This document shows, in pieces, positions 49,306 through 58,284 of a stretch of 64,000 nucleotides of DNA. The stretch is from positions 174,930 through 238,929 of the forward strand of contig JAOULO010000001.1 in NCBI GenBank assembly GCA_029881995.1, read 5' to 3'. Position numbers and translations under genes: made by a program. This DNA is from Gammaproteobacteria bacterium. GTDB lineage: Bacteria; Pseudomonadota; Gammaproteobacteria; UBA6429; Thiohalophilaceae. The first letter of the stretch is position 1. Every line of letters starts with the position of its first letter. A model generated the notes under the pieces. That model was not told where the DNA came from. It was given only the letters and a program-made list of their open reading frames with translations, and made no database searches.

Positions 49306-50538
49306 ATGTTTCATACCTATGTTGGTTCCCAGCCCATCTATAACAGCAACCTGGAAATTTACGCTTATAAACTTCTGTTCCGCAATAGCATGGATAACAA
49401 GGCCAACTTTGAAGATGCTGACAGGGCCACTTCTGAATTAATCATTAATAGTTTGACAGATATTGGGCTTGACCGACTTATCGGCAAACATAAGGCCAGC
49501 ATTAAATTTACAAGGAACTTCTTACTGGGTGAATACCCTATTCCAAAATTAAAAAATAGAATCATCATAGAACTTGAAGATACGATTGAGTTTGATGACG
49601 ATATTCTAAAAACATTGGGAGAGTTTTCTGAAAAAGGATTCACTTTATCCATGTCAGAAGAAACCTACTTAAAATATTTCTCAGATAAACCAGATTATAA
49701 ATATATTGTAAAATTCAACATAAAAAATCCAGGACAAGCAAACCTGCTAGAACTGATCAGCTCTATCAAGGACGATAATGTAAAGACAATGGCCGAAATG
49801 GTAGAAACCCAGCAGGACTTTATATCCTGTAATGAAATTGGTTTTGACTATTTTGGTGGTTTTTTCTTTTGCGAGCCATTGATTGTCAAAGGTGTAGGCA
49901 TACCGGGAAATAAACTGCAACTCGTAAAACTGTTACATAAGCTTCAGGATGAGGAGACAAGTGCACAGGAACTTGATAGCCTGATCAGCACAGACATTAC
50001 ACTTAGTTACCGCCTGTTGCGTTATGCAAACTCCAGTTATAGCGGTCTGAAAACACGGGTCGAGTCAATTCAACATGCTGTAAGCCTGTTGGGCCTGGAT
50101 ACAATCAAAATGATTGCCACACTTATGGCCTTGTCCAGTATCGACGACAAACCACAAGAGCTGTTTTTCTTTGGACTCATCCGGGCCAAAATGTGTGAAC
50201 ATCTCACAGAATTTCTACCTGGCATCACGCCAAATATGGCATTCACCGTTGGACTGCTCTCTATTATCAATGCATTACTCGATAGTCCAATGGAAGATAT
50301 ACTGGCCAAATTACCGCTGAACGAAAACCTCACTATGGCCTTATTAAACCATGAAGGCCCATTGGGTCATATGCTGCATGATGTCATCGCCTATATCAAT
50401 AACAAACAGGACGACTATAGACTGACTAAATTGAGTGATGGTATTCTTTGTTATGCCTACCTGCAGGCTGTCGTGTGGGCCAACTCAATTGCGCCTTTAC
50501 TGAATGAAAAACCCGCTAAAAGAAAAGCTACCGGCTAG
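49306..50538 (+). CDS. EAL-HDOD (YuxH-type) signalling protein with degenerate EAL
   Basis: The 410-residue protein has an N-terminal EAL-like domain (about 1-200) and a C-terminal HDOD domain (about 205-390, SLISTDITLSYRLLRYANSS and HAVSLLGLDTIKMIATLMAL). The E-A-L motif and other metal ligands of c-di-GMP phosphodiesterases are missing: the start reads IYAYKLLFRN where active homologues have YELLFR. It should therefore bind or sense rather than hydrolyse c-di-GMP. It follows the sensor kinase in an operon and converges with the GFA gene by 11 bases. Confidence 0.88.
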   Translation: MFHTYVGSQPIYNSNLEIYAYKLLFRNSMDNKANFEDADRATSELIINSLTDIGLDRLIGKHKASIKFTRNFLLGEYPIPKLKNRIIIELEDTIEFDDDILKTLGEFSEKGFTLSMSEETYLKYFSDKPDYKYIVKFNIKNPGQANLLELISSIKDDNVKTMAEMVETQQDFISCNEIGFDYFGGFFFCEPLIVKGVGIPGNKLQLVKLLHKLQDEETSAQELDSLISTDITLSYRLLRYANSSYSGLKTRVESIQHAVSLLGLDTIKMIATLMALSSIDDKPQELFFFGLIRAKMCEHLTEFLPGITPNMAFTVGLLSIINALLDSPMEDILAKLPLNENLTMALLNHEGPLGHMLHDVIAYINNKQDDYRLTKLSDGILCYAYLQAVVWANSIAPLLNEKPAKRKATG

Positions 50539-50932
50539 GTTCGTATTCTTCATACTGAGGAATATCACCGCTGATATCTTCCCAATTTGACTTTGAGGTA
50601 ACAAAGATGTGGGCCTGGGGTCGCTCAGAAATATCCGACTCTATGGTTCCCAACCTAACCCTGAGCTCATCAGGGATCGATGTTCTTTTACTCATAATAG
50701 GTGAACCACAGTGCTTACAAAAGTACTTGGTCTGGTCACCACCAGACAGAAACCCTGTTAACTCAGACTCGCCTGACTCAAACTCAAATTCATCTGCCTT
50801 TACTATTCCATTTGTAGCAAAGGCACTGCCCTGGGCCTTGCGACACTGAGAACAATGACAGTACACAATATTACGAATTCCACCGTTTATAGAAAACCGG
50901 ACCTTGCCACAGAGGCAACTTCCCTTATACAT
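50528..50932 (-). CDS. GFA/CENP-V family zinc protein
   Basis: The 134-residue protein has the paired cysteine motifs of the glutathione-dependent formaldehyde-activating (GFA) fold: CLCGKVRF, YCHCSQCRKAQGSAF and FCKHCGSPIMS. These bind structural and catalytic zinc. Many GFA proteins are not formaldehyde enzymes, so no substrate is assigned. The gene converges with the EAL-HDOD gene, overlapping by 11 bases. Confidence 0.9.
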   Translation of the reverse strand: MYKGSCLCGKVRFSINGGIRNIVYCHCSQCRKAQGSAFATNGIVKADEFEFESGESELTGFLSGGDQTKYFCKHCGSPIMSKRTSIPDELRVRLGTIESDISERPQAHIFVTSKSNWEDISGDIPQYEEYEPSR

Positions 50933-51002
50933 ATGCTGATACCCTGTTTATTTATTCTCAGTTAATTTACACTAAACTTTGTTAATTAATAAGGAGGTTA
51001 AC

Positions 51003-51416
51003 ATGACCTGTTGCATAGATGGAATGTACTGTGCGGAAACAGTTCTTCAGGAAATAGCGGAACAACAGAATATCCAATCCCCTTTGATACCCCGTATTGC
51101 CACCGGCCTGTGCAGTGGCATGTCACGTACCAATGGCCCCTGTGGTGCCATGACAGGGGGTATTCTGGCATTGAATGTCGTATTAGGACGCGATAATACT
51201 GATCAGGGGGTAGAACGGAATTATGCCGCTGTACAGGAACTGGTAGAACAGTTTGGTCAGGCCCATGGCAGCACACAATGCCATGAATTGCTTGCCTGTG
51301 ATCTTAATACTGCAGAAGGTCAGAAGAAATATCGTGATCAAGGCCTGGCCCAGCATTGTGCAGAATATGCCGATAGTGCCATTAAAATGGTCAAACAGAT
51401 TTTGCAATCGGCCTGA
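51003..51416 (+). CDS. C_GCAxxG_C_C family redox protein
   Basis: The 137-residue protein fits the C_GCAxxG_C_C family: CAETVLQ near the start, GLCSGMSRTNGPCGAMTGGILAL in the centre, and later CHELLACDL and QHCAEYA. The spaced cysteines likely bind metal or act in redox chemistry. ATG 51003 follows a complete AAGGAGG (50991-50997), so the longer frame from 50979 is not used. It precedes a flavoprotein by 42 bases. Confidence 0.88.
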   Translation: MTCCIDGMYCAETVLQEIAEQQNIQSPLIPRIATGLCSGMSRTNGPCGAMTGGILALNVVLGRDNTDQGVERNYAAVQELVEQFGQAHGSTQCHELLACDLNTAEGQKKYRDQGLAQHCAEYADSAIKMVKQILQSA

Positions 51417-51458
51417 GCCCTGCGACAATAGGCCGTTATTCCATCACGGCCTGTTGTT

Positions 51459-52637
51459 ATGCAGTCATATGAAGTCATTATAATCGGCGCCAGTGCCTCC
51501 GGCCTGATGTGTGCCATCGAGGCCGGTAAGCGTGGCCGCAAGGTACTGGTCCTGGACCATGCCAATAAGGCCGGCAAAAAAATCCTCATGTCTGGCGGTG
51601 GACGCTGTAATTTTACTAATTACGATGTCAGCGCCGATAACTATCTTTCCCACAACCCACACTTCTGTAAGTCTGCCCTGAGTCGATTCACGCAATGGGA
51701 TTTCATTGCCATGGTTGAACGTTACAGGATTCCCTATCACGAACGGGAACACGGTCAGCTATTTTGTAATATCAGTGCTAAAGACATTCTGAAGATGCTG
51801 CTGAACGAATGTAAAGAGTATGGTGTCGGTATCAAGCTCAAGCATGAGATTGTTGATATTGATCAACAGGCAGAAGGATTTGTTATACGGACCGATCAGG
51901 CTGAGTTTGCCAGTGAATCGCTGGTGATTGCGACAGGTGGTCTGTCTATTCCCAGGATGGGTGCCACTCCCTTCGGCTATAAAGTGGCTGAACAGTTTGG
52001 TCACAGGGTGTGGCCCACGCGGGCCGGACTAGTGCCCTTTACCCTGCATGATAAAGATAAACAGCGCTTTGCAAGTCTCTCGGGTATTGCCATCAATGCC
52101 ATTGTCAGTACCGAACACAAGACCTTCAGGGAAAATGTCCTGTTTACTCATCGAGGCCTGAGTGGGCCGGCCATTTTACAGGTGTCTTCTTACTGGCAGG
52201 CCGGTGAAGATATTCGAATCAACCTGTTACCTGATATCTCCTTACTGGACAATCTGCTGGAACTGAAGCAAACCCATCCCCGACAACAGTTGAAGACCAG
52301 TATTGCCACATTGCTACCCAAACGACTGGTCGCGGTTTTGCTAGATGAGAGCCTGGCAAATACCCCATTACAGGATCTTTCCAAACAACAGCTCGAATCC
52401 ATCGCCCCTGCCTTTCATGAACAGACCCTCAAACCGAACGGGACCGAGGGTTATCGGACCGCCGAGGTCACCTTGGGCGGGGTGGATTGTGATGGGCTTT
52501 CTTCAAAAACCATGGAAAGCACCACCACAAAAGGACTGTATTTCATTGGTGAGGTGGTAGATGTGACTGGCTGGTTGGGTGGATACAATTTTCAGTGGGC
52601 CTGGTCATCCGGTTGGTGTGCCGGTCAGGTGGTGTAG
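51459..52637 (+). CDS. HI0933/YhiN-type flavoprotein
   Basis: The 392-residue protein is an NAD(P)/FAD-dependent oxidoreductase of the HI0933 (BaiN-like) group. It has the dinucleotide-binding IIIGASASGLMCAIEAGKRG motif, the GKKILMSGGGRCNFTN block that defines the family, and the C-terminal GLYFIGEVVDVTGWLGGYNFQWAWSSG. Physiological substrate unknown in most members. Confidence 0.92.
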   Translation: MQSYEVIIIGASASGLMCAIEAGKRGRKVLVLDHANKAGKKILMSGGGRCNFTNYDVSADNYLSHNPHFCKSALSRFTQWDFIAMVERYRIPYHEREHGQLFCNISAKDILKMLLNECKEYGVGIKLKHEIVDIDQQAEGFVIRTDQAEFASESLVIATGGLSIPRMGATPFGYKVAEQFGHRVWPTRAGLVPFTLHDKDKQRFASLSGIAINAIVSTEHKTFRENVLFTHRGLSGPAILQVSSYWQAGEDIRINLLPDISLLDNLLELKQTHPRQQLKTSIATLLPKRLVAVLLDESLANTPLQDLSKQQLESIAPAFHEQTLKPNGTEGYRTAEVTLGGVDCDGLSSKTMESTTTKGLYFIGEVVDVTGWLGGYNFQWAWSSGWCAGQVV

Positions 52638-52685
52638 TAGGGTATAATAGACCCCTAATTCCTATACAAAATACATGGTTATGTT

Positions 52686-53111
52686 ATGAAAGTGATTATC
52701 CGCCTTTTCTTCCGTCTCGTACGCCGTATCATTGGCCCCATTATGTTGTTCATCGACTGGATCACCACCCCTAAAGGGGTTCAGCGTGACGTAAAAGAAC
52801 AGGAAAAAATTGATCAGGATACCCAAAATATGACCCTGTACCAGTTCAAGACCTGCCCGTTCTGTATCAAGGTACGTCGTCACACCAAACGCCTCTCGCT
52901 GAACATTGAAACTCGCGATGCCCAGCACGATCCAGGCAGTCGCGCACAATTATTGACCGGTGGTGGTGAACTAAAAGTTCCCTGCCTTAAAGTGACTAAT
53001 GAGGCGGGTGAAGACCGCTGGATGTATGAGTCTGATGATATTATTCATTACCTCAATGCCCAGTTTGATCGCGAGCAAACAAACCCACAACAAAATGTCA
53101 CACGACATTGA
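52686..53111 (+). CDS. Membrane-anchored glutaredoxin
   Basis: The 141-residue protein has a glutaredoxin fold with the active site C57-P-F-C60 in YQFKTCPFCIKVRRH, the later VPCLKV cis-proline region and a YESDDIIHYL helix. The 25 N-terminal residues are hydrophobic and arginine-flanked (RLFFRLVRRIIGPIMLF), probably a membrane anchor. The gene overlaps the DUF3820 gene by 17 bases. Confidence 0.88.
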   Translation: MKVIIRLFFRLVRRIIGPIMLFIDWITTPKGVQRDVKEQEKIDQDTQNMTLYQFKTCPFCIKVRRHTKRLSLNIETRDAQHDPGSRAQLLTGGGELKVPCLKVTNEAGEDRWMYESDDIIHYLNAQFDREQTNPQQNVTRH

Positions 53112-53334
53112 ACAACCAGTTCTGGACCCAGAACTGTTACTCAAGCTGGCCCGTTACCGCATGCCCTTTGGCAAATATGCCAACCGTCTGTTGATCGATC
53201 TGCCGGAACCCTATGTGATCTGGTTTGCCCAACAGGGTTTTCCAAAAGGTGAATTAGGCAAAATGCTGGCCATGGTCCATGAGATTAAAATCAATGGGCT
53301 GGAATACCTGTTCCAGCCCCTGAGAAAAGCCTGA
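53095..53334 (+). CDS. DUF3820 family protein
   Basis: From ATG 53095 this is a 79-residue protein of the DUF3820 family. The core RMPFGKYANRLLIDLPEPYVIWFAQQGFP is strongly conserved in the family. Its function is not established. A longer in-frame reading up to 52999 lies inside the glutaredoxin gene and lacks family similarity. It is probably co-translated with the glutaredoxin. Confidence 0.87.
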   Translation: MSHDIEQPVLDPELLLKLARYRMPFGKYANRLLIDLPEPYVIWFAQQGFPKGELGKMLAMVHEIKINGLEYLFQPLRKA

Positions 53335-53338
53335 TACT

Positions 53339-54190
53339 TTACCTGGCTCCCTGACTTGCACTCAGTGTTTTCAATCTGGACTGTGTGATCTTACTGGCCG
53401 GGTCAAACATCACAACGGACTTGTCCGGTACAGAAAAATGCTGCTGGGTCATGAGATCAACACCACACTGTAATAATTCAAACCAGTCGAGGAAACGGTT
53501 GATCATGGCACTGCCAGCAAAGGGTCGGCCATGTTGTGGGACAATCATTTCCACATCCATATTCCTGACCATATTGGCCCACAGGCGACAGGCTCGATTG
53601 GAAACCATGTAACGTGCATGAAAACCCCGCATCTTTTTCACATGTCTATCAAAATCACGCACTGGACGACCATGCTCTTCATCTGTCATTGAGGCACCGA
53701 CATCACCGGTAAATAGAATCTTACTAACCGGATCATAGAAATGAAAATTTCCCACCGAATGTAAAAAATGGGCAGGAATGGCAATTATCTCGCTCTCACC
53801 AAAGGGTAGGCGAATCCCCTGATCTGGGATCGATAGAATACGTCCCTCACCTTTTTCCATCATATAGCCAGGAACCAGATGAGGCAGGAAACGATCCCAG
53901 AGTTTTGAAATTACGATTCGCGCACCGGTATACATCAACCACTTGTCCAGAGAGGTGATAATGTCAGGATCCTGGTGTGAAGCAATCACATAATCCAGTT
54001 CCTTAATGGATGCGACTTTGGAAATTTCAGAAAACAGTGGCTGATAAGTCAGGTTGCCGCCTGGATCGAATAGTGCCGAATGATGGCCACTGGTGATAAA
54101 AAACTGGTTGGACTGAATCCCATCGCCCTTTACCAGGTCGGTAAATAAACGAACTACATGATCACCCTGTTCGTAGAGAATAACTGACAT
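53339..54190 (-). CDS. MBL-fold oxygen-binding di-iron-type protein
   Basis: The 283-residue protein has a metallo-beta-lactamase fold of the flavodiiron/ODP kind. The usual HxHxDH motif appears as SHQDPD (IASHQDPDIIT), as in oxygen-sensing ODP proteins, and the other ligands are in AHFLHSVGNFHFYD, TGDVG and PQHGRPF. There is no flavodoxin domain. A role in oxygen or NO sensing is plausible from the family, but not shown here. Confidence 0.84.
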   Translation of the reverse strand: MSVILYEQGDHVVRLFTDLVKGDGIQSNQFFITSGHHSALFDPGGNLTYQPLFSEISKVASIKELDYVIASHQDPDIITSLDKWLMYTGARIVISKLWDRFLPHLVPGYMMEKGEGRILSIPDQGIRLPFGESEIIAIPAHFLHSVGNFHFYDPVSKILFTGDVGASMTDEEHGRPVRDFDRHVKKMRGFHARYMVSNRACRLWANMVRNMDVEMIVPQHGRPFAGSAMINRFLDWFELLQCGVDLMTQQHFSVPDKSVVMFDPASKITQSRLKTLSASQGAR

Positions 54191-54547
54191 TTATACCCCC
54201 AAAAGTTTTATTAGTATTTGCTAATATACGAGTTTGGAGATTAACGAATGCGGTCTAAACAGGATTTGATCTGGATCATTTGACTCTCAAAACAGTCCCG
54301 CCCATAAATCATCCGGAATTAGAAAAAGATAAAATGAGAAAAGCATTAGGTTGGTTAAACTTCACAATTTCTTCGGAATACAACCATTCTGCATATAAAA
54401 CCTGGCTGAAAGTACTCTAGCTCAGGATTTGCATTATAACCACAATATTTGTCAGTTATTTAATTTTGCCTAAATATGCCTGTTTTGGGTTAATGTCTTT
54501 GTGGATTTGTCGATAAGTGCTGTATTCGACTACCAAGGGAGAAGAAT
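54191..54547. other. Gene-poor gap of 357 bases with a possible coding remnant
   Basis: No gene of normal length is present. Bases 54280-54420 read as 46 codons ending in TAG, including MRKALGWLNFTISS, which has coding-like composition but no ATG start and no ribosome site. It may be the tail of a lost gene or chance. The rest is A/T-rich; a promoter for the lipoprotein at 54548 presumably lies here, but I see no clear one. Confidence 0.5.
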
Positions 54548-55282
54548 ATGTTTAAACGAAGTTCAATCCATTTAATCCTGCCTGCTTTCATGATGCTGGT
54601 TTTAAGTGCCTGTATGGGCAAACCATTAAACCCAGAGGTCAAACAGAAAATTAAAACCACCGAGGTTCGTTTGATAATCAAGCAACCTGAGATTTATGGA
54701 GCTGTTGTACATAACAACAACAATGCTATTGGTGGAATATTCGGTACCGTTACCGCGGTCGCATCAATAAGCGCCAAGGAAGAACGTGTTAAGCGTAATG
54801 AAAAGGCCATCAAGCCCGTCGTCAAGGCCTTGAAAGGTTACAAGGTTCAGAGTCTTGCCAAACAGGTTTATGCCGCTGGTCTGAAAAGAGTGGAATGGAT
54901 GAGTCCATCTACAGTAAAAGTTGTTAATCGTGATCTTTCTACAGAAGAACGTAATGAGATTACACGTAAGTCTAAGGCTGATGCAGTGATATTTGTTGAT
55001 GTTGACTACCGCCTGAACGAGACATTTAAAAGCCTGGAAGTTAATACACGCTCACAAATGTATCATGAGCATGCCCGAGCTAGCGGTGCAGAACCAGATA
55101 TCATCTATCGTGCCTATCACACCTATAAATGGGATCTGCCAAATAATGCCGACGGTATTTATGACCACCATAAGTTAGGTAAAAAGTGGAGTAAAAATAG
55201 AGCCAAAGTCCTGAAGAGTAAAATTCGTGAAGGGCTTGAGGAAGAAGTTAAGTTCCTGGTCTCTGAATTACACAAGTCCTGA
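54548..55282 (+). CDS. Lipoprotein of unknown function
   Basis: The 244-residue protein has a lipoprotein signal with lipobox LSAC (cysteine at residue 22; the +2 residue is Met). A glycine/alanine-rich hydrophobic segment (about 59-75, NNAIGGIFGTVTAVASI) could be a small membrane-associated loop. The remainder is mixed alpha/beta with KADAVIFVDVDYRLNE. I do not recognise a family. A bidirectional terminator follows, so it is a single-gene transcript. Confidence 0.72.
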   Translation: MFKRSSIHLILPAFMMLVLSACMGKPLNPEVKQKIKTTEVRLIIKQPEIYGAVVHNNNNAIGGIFGTVTAVASISAKEERVKRNEKAIKPVVKALKGYKVQSLAKQVYAAGLKRVEWMSPSTVKVVNRDLSTEERNEITRKSKADAVIFVDVDYRLNETFKSLEVNTRSQMYHEHARASGAEPDIIYRAYHTYKWDLPNNADGIYDHHKLGKKWSKNRAKVLKSKIREGLEEEVKFLVSELHKS

Positions 55283-55302
55283 TCACCTGGGTTAATCCAA
55301 AT

Positions 55303-55333
55303 GAAAAACCGGTCCACTGTGACCGGTTTTTTT
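55303..55333. terminator. Bidirectional rho-independent terminator
   Basis: An 11-bp stem (55303-55313 with 55320-55330, AAAAACCGGTC with GACCGGTTTTT) and a six-base loop give T-runs on both strands. It ends the lipoprotein transcript from the left and the gcv-dgkA-kinase transcript from the right. Confidence 0.85.
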
Positions 55334-55388
55334 ATTTCAAACAGAGCTTATCAAAAACAGATTGGTATAAATCAATCTATTGTCAACA

Positions 55389-56324
55389 TCATCCTATGTT
55401 ATGCCCAAAACTCTCCTTAAATCGAGCATCAAATTCAGCCCGGGTAAAGGAGTGGTTCTGAGTACCATGAGATTCGATCTTGATTGCGCCACATAGTGAC
55501 GCCATTTTGCCAGTGGTTTCCCAGTCCATGTCGTTCATGATGCCGTACAGCAGACCGGCACGATAGGCATCACCACAACCGGTGGGATCGTTTACAGCCG
55601 TTGTTTTGGCCAGGGGGATTTCATGACGTTTTTCTTTGGTGTATATCAGCGAACCCTCACCACCACGGGTCACGATCAGGGCATCGACCATTTCAGCAAT
55701 TTCATGGGCTGACTTACCTGTCCGTTCTTCTACCAGTTGGGCTTCATAATCATTCACGGCAACCCAGGTGGCCTTTTCAATAAAACTTAAAAGATCCTTA
55801 CCGTCAAACATCGGCAGGCCCTGGCCTGGATCAAAAATAAATGGAATACCGGCTTCAGCAAATTCCTCGGCGTGTTGTAGCATGCCATCTCGACCATCGG
55901 GAGATACAATACCGACTTTCACACCACTGGCATCAGCGATATGGTTTTCATGGGCAAAGTTCATGGCGCCAGGATGAAAGGCGGTAATCTGGTTATCGTC
56001 CTGATCAGTAGTAATAAAGGCCTGTGCAGTATAAGTACTATCGATGACCTTGATATGCTTGCGATCCACGCCACACTCATCCATCCACTGTGCATAGGGA
56101 GCAAAATCAGTCCCGACGGTACCCATCGGTAAGGGCTCACCACCCAGCAGTTTCAGGTTGTATGCGATATTGCCGGAACAGCCACCAAATTCACGGCGCA
56201 TGTCTGGCACCAGGAAGGAGACATTGAGGATATGTACCTTGTCAGGCAGGATGTGGTTCTTGAACTTATCGTGGAACACCATAATGGTATCGTAGGCGAA
56301 GGAACCGCAAATCAGTGCTGACAT
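55389..56324 (-). CDS. PfkB-family carbohydrate/adenosine kinase
   Basis: The 311-residue protein is a ribokinase-fold kinase: GGCSGNIAYNLKLLGG near the start, the ATP-site VNDPTGCGDAYRAGLLYG with the catalytic aspartate, and LIVTRGGEGSL. It resembles the adenosine kinases annotated in betaproteobacteria and related groups, but sugar kinases share the fold. It lies 50 bases after dgkA and ends the long glycine-cleavage operon, closed by a terminator. Confidence 0.88.
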   Translation of the reverse strand: MSALICGSFAYDTIMVFHDKFKNHILPDKVHILNVSFLVPDMRREFGGCSGNIAYNLKLLGGEPLPMGTVGTDFAPYAQWMDECGVDRKHIKVIDSTYTAQAFITTDQDDNQITAFHPGAMNFAHENHIADASGVKVGIVSPDGRDGMLQHAEEFAEAGIPFIFDPGQGLPMFDGKDLLSFIEKATWVAVNDYEAQLVEERTGKSAHEIAEMVDALIVTRGGEGSLIYTKEKRHEIPLAKTTAVNDPTGCGDAYRAGLLYGIMNDMDWETTGKMASLCGAIKIESHGTQNHSFTRAEFDARFKESFGHNIG

Positions 56325-56374
56325 AGCTAACCTCTTTTGTTATTTAATTAATGTGAGAGCTTGATATTAAAGTC

Positions 56375-56743
56375 TCAGAAGAAACGATCATAGGCAATCA
56401 AGCCCCAAATGACAAACGCATTGATCAAAACCAGCATAACGGCAGCAGACCCCATATCCTTGGCGCGCCCGGCCAGTTCATGATGCTCCTCACCTGTTCG
56501 ATCAACAACGGCCTCTATGGCCGAATTCAGAATTTCCACGATGAGTATCAATATCAGACTGCCGATTAGTAAGGCATACTCAATAGCGGACTGCCCAAGC
56601 CAGAAGGCCAGTGGTATCAATATAACTGTAAGAAAAAGTTCCTGGCGAAATGCGGCCTCATGAACAAAGGCCGCTTTGAGTCCCTTGATAGAATAAGCGG
56701 TAGCATCGATGATGCGTGCTATCCCTGTCTTGCCCGGCTTCAT
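56375..56743 (-). CDS. dgkA: Diacylglycerol kinase DgkA
   Basis: DgkA phosphorylates diacylglycerol left over from phospholipid-derived envelope modification. The 122-residue protein has three membrane helices and the conserved [32 protein letters not shown] block that contains the catalytic residues. It overlaps gcvPB by four bases (ATGA) and so is translationally coupled to the glycine operon, an uncommon partner. Confidence 0.96.
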   Translation of the reverse strand: MKPGKTGIARIIDATAYSIKGLKAAFVHEAAFRQELFLTVILIPLAFWLGQSAIEYALLIGSLILILIVEILNSAIEAVVDRTGEEHHELAGRAKDMGSAAVMLVLINAFVIWGLIAYDRFF

Positions 56744-58197
56744 TTATGTGTTGCAGCCTGCCATGTCAGATCCAGTTCACGGGCGGCCTTAACATCATCC
56801 AGTCGGCGTACCGGCATGGTATGTGGAGCCTGCGTCACGGTTTCTGGTGAATTTTCCGCCTCCTGCTGAATATTCTGCATGGTCTCGATAAAGTAATCGA
56901 GGGCCTCTTTTGCCTCGGTTTCAGTTGGTTCAATCAACAAACACTCTGGAACCAGTAATGGGAAATAGGTTGTGGGTGCATGCACCCCATAGTCCAGCAT
57001 ACGCTTGGCAAAATCCATAGTGTTTACACCCAGGGTTTTGGCCTGCTTTTTCAGGGTCACAATAAATTCATGCGTAGCACGACGACCGGGATAGGCCAGA
57101 TCAAAGCCAGCCTGTTCCAGTTTGACCATCATGTAGTTGGCATTGAGGGTCGCATATTCAGAAACACGTTCCATACCTTCCTTACCTAAAAGTCGTGCAT
57201 AGATATAGGCCCGCAATAGAATACCTGCATTACCGGCAAAGGCCGACAGGCGACCCATGGTATCCGGTACATCTTTTTCCCATAACAGGCGGTATTCATC
57301 ACTTTCTTTTGCCACCATGGGCACAGGCAAATAAGGAATCAGGCGTTCACTGACACCGACAGGGCCGGCACCGGGACCACCACCACCATGAGGTGTGGAA
57401 AAGGTTTTGTGTAAATTCATATGGATGACATCAAAACCCATATCACCGGGTTTGACCTTACCCAGGATTGCATTCAGGTTGGCACCATCGTAATAAAGCA
57501 GGCCACCTGCATCATGGACAATCTTGGCAATTTCTTTAATCTTTCTTTCAAACACACCCAGTGTCGAAGGGTTGGTCAGCATGATACCGGCGGTTTGTGG
57601 ACCAACGGCCTTTTTCAGCTCTTCAATATCCACATCACCGTCTTTATTGGTGGGGATCTCTTTGACCTTGTAGTTACACATGGTGGCCGTGGCCGGATTA
57701 GTGCCATGGGCAGCATCAGGAACCAGGATCTCGGTTCTCTCGTCATCACCATTGGCATCATGATAGGCACGAATCATGGCCACACCGGCAAACTCACCCT
57801 GGGCGCCAGCCATGGGGGCAAGGGAGACCGCCTTCATACCGGTTACGTCCTTGAGCATTTCCTGAAGTTCATACATACAACTTAAAAAGCCCTGACTCAG
57901 CTTGTCGGGGCTGGCGGGATGACGTTGCAGAAAACCAGGCAACAGAGCCAGTGAGTTACAGGCCCTGGGATTGTATTTCATGGTGCAGGAACCCAGCGGA
58001 TAAAAGTGCGTATCGATAGAGAAGTTCTTTTGAGACAGGCGAGTATAGTGACGCACCGCCTGCATCTCCGACACTTCCGGTAACAGCGGCTTGCTCTTGC
58101 GATGAAACTGATCCGGTATGGCATGCTTTACTTCTGCAGCCTCCACCTTTTGTGCATGGTTAGTTCGACTGGGTTGGGAATGTTCAAAAATCAGCAT
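56740..58197 (-). CDS. gcvPB: Glycine dehydrogenase (decarboxylating) subunit 2
   Basis: The C-terminal-type half of the P-protein, which decarboxylates glycine on PLP and passes the aminomethyl group to GcvH. The 485-residue protein has the PLP lysine K264 in [16 protein letters not shown]. Start ATG 58197 ([11 protein letters not shown]) has AGGA at the right distance and matches the family N-terminus; an upstream in-frame ATG at 58215 is less suited. tpx intervenes between this gene and gcvPA. Confidence 0.95.
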   Translation of the reverse strand: MLIFEHSQPSRTNHAQKVEAAEVKHAIPDQFHRKSKPLLPEVSEMQAVRHYTRLSQKNFSIDTHFYPLGSCTMKYNPRACNSLALLPGFLQRHPASPDKLSQGFLSCMYELQEMLKDVTGMKAVSLAPMAGAQGEFAGVAMIRAYHDANGDDERTEILVPDAAHGTNPATATMCNYKVKEIPTNKDGDVDIEELKKAVGPQTAGIMLTNPSTLGVFERKIKEIAKIVHDAGGLLYYDGANLNAILGKVKPGDMGFDVIHMNLHKTFSTPHGGGGPGAGPVGVSERLIPYLPVPMVAKESDEYRLLWEKDVPDTMGRLSAFAGNAGILLRAYIYARLLGKEGMERVSEYATLNANYMMVKLEQAGFDLAYPGRRATHEFIVTLKKQAKTLGVNTMDFAKRMLDYGVHAPTTYFPLLVPECLLIEPTETEAKEALDYFIETMQNIQQEAENSPETVTQAPHTMPVRRLDDVKAARELDLTWQAATHK

Positions 58198-58226
58198 ATC
58201 TTGTTCCTGCATCAAATATGTAAATT

Positions 58227-58275
58227 AACCACGGAGCGCATTGAGAAAAATAGGTACCCAGTGATCCCCGTGGTT
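58227..58275 (-). other. Intercistronic hairpin between tpx and gcvPB
   Basis: AACCACGG (58227-58234) and CCGTGGTT (58268-58275) form a perfect 8-bp stem. There is no T-run after it on the minus strand, so it is more likely a processing or stability element than a terminator. Confidence 0.4.
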
Positions 58276-58284
58276 CATAAAAAA

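Noticed and set aside
52999..53094. N-terminal extension of the DUF3820 protein
   Set aside because: The added residues are a frame shadow of the glutaredoxin gene and are not family sequence.
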